The notes beneath the pieces were generated by a model. The model was not told the origin of the DNA and ran no database searches. It saw only the letters and a program-made list of their open reading frames with translations. Positions 1-6,155 of a DNA stretch of 14,847 bases are shown in pieces. Each line of letters starts with the position of its first letter. Positions within the stretch are counted from its first letter, which is position 1. Origin of the DNA: M3007 sp033762055 (lineage in GTDB: Bacteria; Bacteroidota; Bacteroidia; Chitinophagales; Saprospiraceae); the NCBI GenBank assembly GCA_033762055.1, contig JANRLZ010000088.1, positions 1 to 14,847 of the forward strand, in the 5' to 3' direction. The position numbers and the translations under genes are program-made.

Positions 1-1708
1 CGCGGCCTTCGAAGCGCTGCTCGCGGGTGAAGTGGTACACGCTCTTGAGCACCTCCTTCCCGGGGGTGTCGGCCGGATGCGCCTTGCCTGCAAAGATGAT
101 CTGCACCGGCCGCACGCTGTCCACCAGCAGCGTCCGCAGGCGCTCCACGTCCTTGAAGATGAGGCTCGCCCGCTTGTACGTCGCAAAACGCCGGGCAAAC
201 CCGAACACGAGTGCATCGTCTTTTATCGCGTTGACAATCTCGAACGTGCTGCGCGGATTTTCTCCACGCCGCATCAGGTCATCGGCCAGCGATTTGCGCA
301 CCCAGTCGAGCAGGCGTTTTTTTAACAGCCGACGAATGGCCATAATTTCGGCGCCACTCACCTTGTGAATTTTTTGCCAGATTTTTTTATCTGTCTGGTT
401 TTCAAGGATATTTCTGCCTAATTTTTCCTGATAAAAATCCAGCCATTCGCGCGCCACCCAGGTTGGGAAATGCACCGAATTGGTGACATACCCAATGTTA
501 CTTTCGGCATAATTGTAATCCGGCGTGAGTTCTTCAAACATGTGTTGGCTCACCTCGCCGTGCAGGCGACTCACCCCGTTCACTTCCTGCGAGGTGCGGA
601 TGGCCAGGTGACTCACATTGAACAGCTCCATGGTATCCTTGGCATTTACTCGTCCAAGCCCTACAAGTTGTTCCCAGGTAATATCAAGGGCATAGGTGTA
701 CTCGTACAGGTAGTCGCGCAGCAGTCCTTCCGAGAAAGTATCGTGACCGGCCGGCACGGGGGTATGGGTAGTGAAAAGTTGGGAAGAACGTACGACTTCC
801 AGGGCCTCTTCAAATCCTAAACCGTTGTCCTTGATGTAATTACGCAGGCGTTCGAGACCGAGGAAAGCCGCGTGGCCTTCGTTGAGGTGGAACATATCCG
901 GGTTTATGCCGATGGCATTCAGCGCACGCAAGCCGCCGATACCCAGCAGCAATTCCTGACGCAGGCGGTTTTCGTTGTCGCCGCCATAAAGTTGGTGGGT
1001 AATGTTGCGGTCTTCCCACACATTGTCGTCAATATCGGTATCAAGCAGGTAGAGCGACATGCGGCCAACAGGCAGTTCCCACACCTTGGCCCAAACGGTG
1101 CGACCGCTGAGGTTGACGTGTATTTTAATCCATTCGCCCCGCGCATCGCGTACGGGTTGCAACGGCAACTGGGTAAATTTGACCGGTTCGTAATTGTGCA
1201 GTTGCTCGCCGTTGTTCGAAATACCTTGTTGAAAATAGCCGTAGCGATATAAAAGTCCGACCGCTACAAAATTGGCATTTCGGTCGCTGATTTCCTTCAG
1301 ATAGTCGCCGGCCAGTACGCCCAGACCGCCCGAGTACAGGCGCAAGCTTTGATGCAAGCCGTATTCCATACAGAAATAGGCGATCTGTGCGCCTTTTTTT
1401 GCATCAGCTGCCGCCATGTAATCGCGGAAATTTTTGTGTACGCGTTTCATGCGCGCCACAAATTCCGCATCGGCCAAAAGGGTCTGGGCTTGCTCTACAC
1501 TCAACTCGTCAAGCAACGCTACCGGGTTGTACTGCAGCGCAACAAATTTTTGATGGTCAACACTTTGGAACAGTTCAATTGCTTCATGATTCCAGCACCA
1601 CCAGATGTTTTGCGACAGCTCGGCGAGGGGCGCCAGGCCTTCCGGAAGTTTGGGCTCTATAAAAATGCGCTTCAATTTTGCGCCGCTTTGGGTCAGGTTG
1701 CCCACCAT
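1..1708 (-). CDS. glgP: alpha-glucan (glycogen) phosphorylase, 3' end off the left edge
   Basis: The gene encodes a cytoplasmic GT35 phosphorylase, which releases glucose-1-phosphate from the non-reducing ends of glycogen or maltodextrin using pyridoxal phosphate. I translated it by hand: 569 residues are visible, and about 280 more would be expected for the bacterial alpha-glucan family phosphorylase type (about 850). Motifs in order are NIWWCWN (34-40, the N-terminal DUF3417-like part), YSGGLGVLAGD (125-135), FHLNEGHAAF (273-282), FTTHTPVPAGHD (312-323), GFARRFATYKRA (503-514) and FAGKAHPAD (539-547). The PLP lysine lies outside the window. The start is the only one possible, because an in-frame TGA sits two codons before the ATG; there is no clear Shine-Dalgarno. 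Codons 509-569 are far richer in G/C at the third position than the rest of the gene (see findings). The family call is secure. Confidence 0.95.
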   Translation of the reverse strand, partial: MVGNLTQSGAKLKRIFIEPKLPEGLAPLAELSQNIWWCWNHEAIELFQSVDHQKFVALQYNPVALLDELSVEQAQTLLADAEFVARMKRVHKNFRDYMAAADAKKGAQIAYFCMEYGLHQSLRLYSGGLGVLAGDYLKEISDRNANFVAVGLLYRYGYFQQGISNNGEQLHNYEPVKFTQLPLQPVRDARGEWIKIHVNLSGRTVWAKVWELPVGRMSLYLLDTDIDDNVWEDRNITHQLYGGDNENRLRQELLLGIGGLRALNAIGINPDMFHLNEGHAAFLGLERLRNYIKDNGLGFEEALEVVRSSQLFTTHTPVPAGHDTFSEGLLRDYLYEYTYALDITWEQLVGLGRVNAKDTMELFNVSHLAIRTSQEVNGVSRLHGEVSQHMFEELTPDYNYAESNIGYVTNSVHFPTWVAREWLDFYQEKLGRNILENQTDKKIWQKIHKVSGAEIMAIRRLLKKRLLDWVRKSLADDLMRRGENPRSTFEIVNAIKDDALVFGFARRFATYKRASLIFKDVERLRTLLVDSVRPVQIIFAGKAHPADTPGKEVLKSVYHFTREQRFEGR

Positions 1709-1817
1709 ATTTCAAAATGTAGTAACGGCCCGGTTGGGAAGTAGTAAAAATCTCTTTTTTGCTTTCCCGGCCGAAGCCTGATGATAGTTTAACTGTAACT
1801 GAAAAATTCAGAGCGGG

Positions 1818-1850
1818 CAAAGGTAGGGCTTTGAAGCAACTTCGTGTAAA
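1818..1850 (-). promoter_or_regulatory. candidate promoter of the glycogen phosphorylase gene
   Basis: Read on the minus strand, TACCTTTG (1825 to 1818) matches the Bacteroidota -7 word TAnnTTTG exactly. TTTA lies 21 nt upstream (1850 to 1847), close to the -33 TTTG. Transcription would start near 1811, leaving a leader of about 100 nt that begins with a weak CTGAA/TTCAG hairpin (1799-1811). This is pattern matching only. Confidence 0.4.
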
Positions 1851-1868
1851 TTCAACACAAATGATATG

Positions 1869-2441
1869 CTATTCCCTCAAGCCGAATGTGAGCAAACAAA
1901 GCATTTTTACCGGCTTCCCTTTATAGGTGGCCGGTATCCAGTCGGGCATGTTTTTCACCGCATCAAGACAACGTTGCCGGGTTGTTTCAGGAACCCACTC
2001 GGAAAAGGGATAGGCAGGCGCTGTTTGGGTTACTTTTCCGTCTTTTTCGACGGTAAACCGAATGTAAAGGGTGCTGTGAATGGTTTCATCCGGCCCGGCA
2101 AGCACATCACCTGCCATATTTTTCAGGTAATCATTGTACACCTCGGAAGCGCCCGGAAATCGGGCCGGCTGTTCGGTGACCAAAAAAACCGACTCGCCCT
2201 GGTCGTCAATAAAGGGGCTGACATCAGACTTCGGGTATTGAACTTTCCCATCGAGGCCGTAAAGTGTATCTATCAGTTCCCAGCCCCGAATTTCCATGGC
2301 GCGTATTTGGGTGGTTTTTTCCGCGCCATCGGGTCGCTGATTAAAGTTTTTCGCAGCATACAACGTCCAGACATCCTGCGCTACGACGGTTGTAAAAAAG
2401 GAAAAAAGCATGATCGGTACGGCGAGGAGATATTTGAGCAT
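1869..2441 (-). CDS. secreted TonB C-terminal-domain protein
   Basis: The protein has 190 residues. An N-terminal signal peptide (about 1-21, MLKYLL...VVA, with likely cleavage before Q22) sends it to the periplasm. The C-terminal half (about 95-190) reads as a TonB-C fold: a YNDYLKNMAGDV helix, then STLYIRFTVEKDGKVTQ strands, then DAVKNMPDWIPATYKGKPV, which resembles the family's 'mP.W.Pg...GkpV' signature. It lacks the transmembrane anchor and proline-rich spacer of true TonB, so it is more likely one of the many Bacteroidota periplasmic single-domain TonB-C proteins than an energy transducer for a particular receptor. It lies 87 bp downstream of the radical SAM gene on the same strand, with a hairpin between them. 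The specific role is unknown. Confidence 0.8.
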   Translation of the reverse strand: MLKYLLAVPIMLFSFFTTVVAQDVWTLYAAKNFNQRPDGAEKTTQIRAMEIRGWELIDTLYGLDGKVQYPKSDVSPFIDDQGESVFLVTEQPARFPGASEVYNDYLKNMAGDVLAGPDETIHSTLYIRFTVEKDGKVTQTAPAYPFSEWVPETTRQRCLDAVKNMPDWIPATYKGKPVKMLCLLTFGLRE

Positions 2442-2487
2442 TGGAACCTGTTTTGTTAGACATACTTATTCCCGTCGGGTGGAGTAC

Positions 2488-2513
2488 ATACCGGCGCCAA
2501 AAAACGCCGGTAT
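2488..2513. terminator. 9-bp perfect hairpin between the radical SAM and TonB-C genes
   Basis: ATACCGGCG (2488-2496) pairs perfectly with CGCCGGTAT (2505-2513) around an 8-nt loop that is A-rich on the plus strand and T-rich on the minus strand. It lies just past the stop of the radical SAM gene. There is no U-tract after it on the minus strand, so it may stabilise or attenuate transcripts rather than act as a classical intrinsic terminator. Confidence 0.4.
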
Positions 2514-2528
2514 CTTTTGAAAATTTTG

Positions 2529-3947
2529 TCAGCCGGCGCCGCCGAATTTGATTTTCCGAAACCACCACATCCCCAGACGTGCCAGCATGATTTTAGCCAT
2601 CAATTTCACGGATATGCGCCCCGACAAACGTTTTTTGTGCCAATGAACTTCGTTGACGACCCACCTGACGGCAAAATCGTAATAGCGCCGCGGGTAGCTG
2701 CGCGGAAAATCAAGATCCCGGTCGCTGCGTTTTTCCCAGGGCAGTTCACTATGAATCTCCCGGGCCACTTCCTCGTACAAACCTGTCCCCGTGATCGGAT
2801 ATGCCACGGTGATGGTAAAAAGATCAGGGTTGGAGACTTTTAAATGTTGCAGGGTTTCGACGATATCCGCTTCTGTTTCGCCCGGATAACCCAGCATAAT
2901 AAATGTGCCGGTCTCGATGCCCGTTTTTCGGGCAGCCTGAATCATCTCGCGTACCTGTTTGGCATCCACGCGGCGATCCATGGCGTCGAGAATGCGTTGC
3001 GAGCCGCTTTCGGCGCCGATCCAGACACGAAAACATCCGGCCGATTTTAACAATCCCAGCACGGGTTCGGTAAGGCGGTCGGCCCGGGTAATGCATTCAA
3101 AACGAACCTTCACGTGGCGCGCTTTCAGTTCGTCGTGAAAGGCTTCCAGCCATTTGTGGCTAATGGTAAATACGTCATCCACGAACCAAATCAGGTCAAA
3201 ATCGTAATTTTTTTGCAGTAAAATGATTTCATCCACCACATTTTGCGGACTTCTTCGACGATAACTTTGTCCGTACACCGCCGTGCTGCACCAGCGGCAG
3301 GTGTAGGGGCAGCCACGTTGCGTACTCAGGCTGACGGCGCTTTGGCCATGTCGCGTTTTCCATGCATCGAGGTATTGGTGCAGGTTAATTTTCGAACGGT
3401 TGGGAAACGGCAGCGTATCGAGGTCTCTGATTTTTTCGCGCGTCATTGTTTTAAACACCGAACCGTCGGGCCATCTCAGAGCGAGCCCAGGAATCGTTTG
3501 AAAAGCCTTCGGTTGAAATCGCTCGTGCAAAAGCAAGGTGGTCTGTACGATTTCCAGCAGGGTCTGCTCACCCTCGCCCAGCACCAGCAAATCAGCGCCG
3601 TGTTGTAGATAGGGTTCCGTGTTATTACTTACATCCGGGCCGCCCAACACAATCAGGGTATTTTGCAGAACAGGCTCATTGCGCACCCATTTTATCAGTT
3701 CCAGCAGCTGAATTTTGGTCATTAAATTTACATAAAGCGCAAGGATGCGGGGCGGGGCGGCAAGTAAATTTTCCTTAAATTGTATTTTTGTGGAAAAAGT
3801 AGCATCAAAAACCTCGTTTCCCACACCATGCTTATCCAGCCAGGCCGACAGGTAAAGCAAGCCAAGGGGCGGGTAAGGTTTCATAATTACCTGCTCCTTA
3901 GGGTCGTCGGCAAGAAAATATCCGTGGGATAGGAGGATGCGAGCCAT
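2529..3947 (-). CDS. B12-binding-domain-type radical SAM protein
   Basis: The protein has 472 residues. The N-terminal part (about 1-140) has the cobalamin-binding-like Rossmann fold typical of BchE-type enzymes: PYPPLGLLYLSAWL near 24-37, LIVLGGPDVSNNT near 98-110, and GADLLVLGEGEQTLLEI near 117-133. The radical SAM core follows, with the cluster motif C213-x3-C217-x2-C220 (RGCPYTCRWC), the FVDDVF strand at 255-260, GAESGSQRIL at 311-320, and IMLGYPGETEADI at 350-362. The DxHxxG signature for base-off cobalamin is not visible in the N-terminal domain, so it may bind cobalamin atypically or not at all. The basic, tryptophan-rich tail (about 430-472) has no function I recognise. The substrate cannot be named. 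It follows the XRE-like gene by 21 bp and is probably cotranscribed with it. Confidence 0.88.
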   Translation of the reverse strand: MARILLSHGYFLADDPKEQVIMKPYPPLGLLYLSAWLDKHGVGNEVFDATFSTKIQFKENLLAAPPRILALYVNLMTKIQLLELIKWVRNEPVLQNTLIVLGGPDVSNNTEPYLQHGADLLVLGEGEQTLLEIVQTTLLLHERFQPKAFQTIPGLALRWPDGSVFKTMTREKIRDLDTLPFPNRSKINLHQYLDAWKTRHGQSAVSLSTQRGCPYTCRWCSTAVYGQSYRRRSPQNVVDEIILLQKNYDFDLIWFVDDVFTISHKWLEAFHDELKARHVKVRFECITRADRLTEPVLGLLKSAGCFRVWIGAESGSQRILDAMDRRVDAKQVREMIQAARKTGIETGTFIMLGYPGETEADIVETLQHLKVSNPDLFTITVAYPITGTGLYEEVAREIHSELPWEKRSDRDLDFPRSYPRRYYDFAVRWVVNEVHWHKKRLSGRISVKLMAKIMLARLGMWWFRKIKFGGAG

Positions 3948-3968
3948 AGCGTGAAAGTGATGCAGTAA

Positions 3969-4355
3969 TCAGGAACGCTTGCTCATGTTCAAAATGGCTT
4001 CTGAAAGTGCGGTATTGATGCTTTTTTCCTGTTCGAGCAATTTACCCAATCGAACTATCTCCTCCCGCAAAGCTGCAATTTCGGCTTGCAAACGTTGTAA
4101 ATCAGCATCGGAAACCGGTTGCGGATAGGCAGCAGGCGGTTCGGAAAGCAGGTTTTTTCCCGCTGTATCTTCGAGAAAATAGGACGACGGAACGCCAAAA
4201 ACCGCCTGCGCTTTTTTCAGGGGTTTGGGTGGCAGTTTTTCCAATTTATAGAGTTTGGGCAGATAGGATTTGTCCACCCCCATCGCCGCAGCAATCTCTT
4301 CGGAAGACCGGGTGTCTCTCCTGACCAGAATCAACAACTTTTCTCCTTGTTTCAT
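3969..4355 (-). CDS. XRE-like helix-turn-helix regulator with C-terminal coiled coil
   Basis: The protein has 128 residues. The N-terminal part (about 5-62) resembles a lambda-repressor/XRE fold, with a helix-turn-helix around SSEEIAAAMGVDKSYLPKL (17-35) followed by PLKKAQAVFGVPSSYFLED, a common ending for this domain. A proline-rich linker (about 70-82) leads to a coiled coil with hydrophobic heptads at 86, 93, 100 and 107 and at 89, 96 and 103, suggesting a dimer. The gene is transcribed divergently from the 108-residue gene across a palindromic AT-rich region, so it probably controls that region and itself. The radical SAM gene follows 21 bp downstream. Ligand and targets are unknown. Confidence 0.72.
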   Translation of the reverse strand: MKQGEKLLILVRRDTRSSEEIAAAMGVDKSYLPKLYKLEKLPPKPLKKAQAVFGVPSSYFLEDTAGKNLLSEPPAAYPQPVSDADLQRLQAEIAALREEIVRLGKLLEQEKSINTALSEAILNMSKRS

Positions 4356-4421
4356 GCGTTGAATTGAGAAATAGCCGGTGCGATGTGCTGCGTTCCACTA
4401 TATGAATTTTTTATTCAAAAA

Positions 4422-4458
4422 ATGGAATATTATTTTTTAATTCCATAAAAAGGAATTA
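4422..4458. promoter_or_regulatory. overlapping inverted repeats, probable operator
   Basis: Two 7-bp perfect inverted repeats share their central half-site. ATGGAAT (4422-4428) pairs with ATTCCAT (4440-4446), and TAATTCC (4438-4444) pairs with GGAATTA (4452-4458). A further TTCCA occurs at 4393-4397. The repeats lie in the divergent interval between the XRE-like regulator and the 108-residue gene and run into the candidate -7 element of the latter, as expected for a repressor site. That the neighbouring regulator binds here is inference. Confidence 0.5.
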
Positions 4459-4464
4459 TTTTTG
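4433..4464 (+). promoter_or_regulatory. candidate promoter of the 108-residue gene
   Basis: TATTTTTG (4457-4464) matches the Bacteroidota -7 word TAnnTTTG exactly. A T-run (4433-4436) sits 20 nt upstream where TTTG would be expected. The predicted leader is about 20 nt. The last operator half-site overlaps the -7 element by two bases. Confidence 0.45.
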
Positions 4465-4490
4465 TCCCGGCAAAGCAAATCTACGCTGTT

Positions 4491-4817
4491 ATGTCGGAAA
4501 ATGCGCAAAACCAAATAAAAGTCATCCACGAAATTGTCGCTTATCGTTACAGCGACGAAGAAAGTATCATGCTTGTCGGTGAGGCCGAGATCACCCTGGA
4601 AGCTTTGGCCGACGGGCTGGACGACAAGGACGTTTTCACCAATCTGCGTTCGGTTCGTGTGGATGTACTTACCGCGTTTGATCCGATGGGGCTGGATGTT
4701 TTTCCCCATGTGGCTGTTTCTGAAGAACTCCGCCGCCGGCTCGAAGCCGCTGCCTTGGATCACTTTTTTCATCCGCCAAAAATACCCGTAGGGCTCCCGA
4801 AACGAATAGAATGGTGA
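4491..4817 (+). CDS. hypothetical protein, 108 residues
   Basis: I do not recognise this protein. It is acidic in its first half (SDEESIML, ADGLDDKDVF), has no cysteine, signal peptide or membrane segment, and contains short amphipathic stretches such as SEELRRRLEAAALDHFF (77-93), followed by a proline-rich end (PPKIPVGLPKRIEW). It is probably a small soluble cytoplasmic protein. The gene looks real because it has its own candidate promoter and operator upstream and a strong terminator 31 bp downstream, and it is the only gene between them. Control by the divergent XRE-like regulator is inferred from position. It could be a stand-alone accessory gene or the effector of that regulator. Confidence 0.65.
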   Translation: MSENAQNQIKVIHEIVAYRYSDEESIMLVGEAEITLEALADGLDDKDVFTNLRSVRVDVLTAFDPMGLDVFPHVAVSEELRRRLEAAALDHFFHPPKIPVGLPKRIEW

Positions 4818-4848
4818 ACGCTGTTCCGCTCACGACAGCAGGAAGCAG

Positions 4849-4880
4849 GGCCTCAACCAAAGGGTTGGGGCCTTTTTTTT
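4849..4880 (+). terminator. intrinsic terminator after the 108-residue gene
   Basis: GGCCTCAACC (4849-4858) pairs with GGTTGGGGCC (4863-4872) over 10 bp with one G-T pair, around an AAAG loop. Eight T residues (4873-4880) follow. This is a textbook rho-independent terminator on the plus strand, and it separates the 108-residue gene from the sigma factor gene. Confidence 0.9.
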
Positions 4881-4925
4881 GGGACCAATGCAACCATTTG
4901 CCTTTCATTTGTCACTCACTTGCAA

Positions 4926-5474
4926 ATGCACCTGAAACATTGGGCCGACCGTGCGTTGGTTGAAACGTTCCTGCTGACCCGCGATGAAACCGTGTTCCGT
5001 TGGTTGTACCAGCGGTATTCTGATCGTTTGTGGCGACTGGCGCTGCGACTGAGCGCCGGCAATCGTATACTGGCCGAAGAATGGACGCAGGAAGCCTGGA
5101 TGCGGGCGGTAGAACGCATGCCCGATTTTCGCTGGGAATCTAGTTTGCCTACCTGGCTGTCGGGGTTTGTTGTGAGGGTAGCGCAAGAGACATGGCGGAG
5201 ACAAACCGTTGAAAATGAACGCTCCCTGCCATTCGAGGTCGCATTGTTCGAAACGGAAACTCCCGTTTGGTTGCATGAAAAAATGGATATGGAAACAGCT
5301 TTTTCCATGTTGCCGCCGGGCTTTCGCGCCGTGTTGACTTTGTACGACGCAGAAGGTTACAAGCATGAGGAAATTGCCGAAATGCTGGGGATTTCTGTTG
5401 GCACCAGCAAAAGTCAACTCTCCAGGGCGCGTGCTGCGCTGCGGGATTTTTTAAACGAATCACCCAAAACCTGA
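4926..5474 (+). CDS. ECF-type RNA polymerase sigma factor (RpoE-like)
   Basis: The protein has 182 residues from the ATG at 4926. A TTG two codons earlier (4920) is the only other in-frame option. Region 2 (about 7-92) includes VFRWLYQRYSDRLWRLALRL and AEEWTQEAWMRAVERM, the counterpart of the usual 'DLVQETF' core-binding helix. Region 4 (about 122-176) has LPPGFRAVLTLYDAEGYKHEEIAEMLGISVGTSKSQLSRARAALRDFL, shown here in the usual order of recruitment helix, turn and recognition helix; its helix-turn-helix spans about 146-171. The length is normal for a minimal ECF sigma, with no C-terminal extension. The next gene starts 4 bp after the stop, so the two are certainly cotranscribed, and that product is the obvious candidate for controlling this sigma. 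The promoters it recognises are unknown. Confidence 0.92.
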   Translation: MHLKHWADRALVETFLLTRDETVFRWLYQRYSDRLWRLALRLSAGNRILAEEWTQEAWMRAVERMPDFRWESSLPTWLSGFVVRVAQETWRRQTVENERSLPFEVALFETETPVWLHEKMDMETAFSMLPPGFRAVLTLYDAEGYKHEEIAEMLGISVGTSKSQLSRARAALRDFLNESPKT

Positions 5475-5478
5475 GATC

Positions 5479-6072
5479 ATGGCACAATACGAATTCAACG
5501 AAAATAAATTCTCCGAAAACAGGCTCCTCAATCTGTTTTCAGGAGAAAAAGCACCTCCATCACTCCGCACTAAAATTGTAACAGTTATGAAAAACAATGC
5601 ACTGATCGCCACTCCCAAAACCTTGCTTACCACGTCCGTTCCGGGCATACTCAGCGCCCTGGCATTTGCTGTCTTGCTGCTCGGCGCCGGCTTTGCCGCC
5701 GGTCGGACCCAAAAAACGCAACCACCTGTCGAAAAAAGCATAGAAAAACCCCAATTTGCCCTGCTTGTAAAAGCCGACGACATACCGCCGGCCGATCCTT
5801 CGCAACAATTCCGTGAATACAGCGCCTGGATCAATGACCTGAAAAAAGAACGCTGGACCGGCGGCGAAGCCCTGCACGGCAAAGCCTGGCGCCTGCGTGC
5901 CGACAAGGGCAAGGTCGAAACCGTGGAACACACCCTGAAACCCTCGCCCGACGAGCTCAGCGGTTACTTCCTCTACGAGGCCGACAACGCAGAAGAAGCC
6001 CTGAAAATCGCCCAAACCTGCCCGCATCTCAAGTATGCCGGCACACTTGAATTGCGCGAGATTTTTAAGTAA
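5479..6072 (+). CDS. membrane-anchored YCII/DGPF-fold protein, possible anti-sigma factor
   Basis: The protein has 197 residues. A polar N-terminal segment (1-54) precedes one hydrophobic helix (about 56-75, ILSALAFAVLLLGAGFAAG), then a lysine- and proline-rich linker, then a domain at about 91-197 that resembles the YCII-related fold. The evidence for the fold is FALLVKADD at the start, INDLKKERWTGGEALHG (family 'gGeaL'), and GYFLYEADNAEEALKIAQTCP followed by TLELREIF (family 'Gyyliea.d..eA...a..cP ... vEvRp'). The family's DGPF..tKE segment is replaced by EHTLKPSPDE. The gene starts 4 bp after the ECF sigma gene. A short cytoplasmic head, one membrane helix and an outer domain form the usual architecture of anti-sigma factors, but there is no zinc HxxxCxxC motif. 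The YCII assignment is moderate and the anti-sigma role is inference. Confidence 0.75.
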   Translation: MAQYEFNENKFSENRLLNLFSGEKAPPSLRTKIVTVMKNNALIATPKTLLTTSVPGILSALAFAVLLLGAGFAAGRTQKTQPPVEKSIEKPQFALLVKADDIPPADPSQQFREYSAWINDLKKERWTGGEALHGKAWRLRADKGKVETVEHTLKPSPDELSGYFLYEADNAEEALKIAQTCPHLKYAGTLELREIFK

Positions 6073-6099
6073 ACACAATCGGATTCGCTATGAAAAGAA

Positions 6100-6136
6100 G
6101 AGAAGGCTGCACGGACACATCCGTAGCAGCCTTCTC
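6100..6136. terminator. long hairpin between convergent genes, terminator of phoH
   Basis: GAGAAGGCTGC (6100-6110) pairs perfectly with GCAGCCTTCTC (6126-6136), and inside it ACGGA (6111-6115) pairs with TCCGT (6120-6124) around CACA, with one bulged A. On the minus strand TTCTTTTC follows the stem, so it should terminate phoH transcripts. On the plus strand the U-tract is missing, but the same stem may still end or protect the sigma-operon transcript. Confidence 0.75.
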
Positions 6137-6155
6137 CCTGTTACACCGACCTTTA

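Noticed and set aside
470..1744. Several plus-strand frames of 116-131 codons
   Set aside because: All are antisense to the glycogen phosphorylase gene, whose minus-strand translation is continuous over 569 residues with family motifs.
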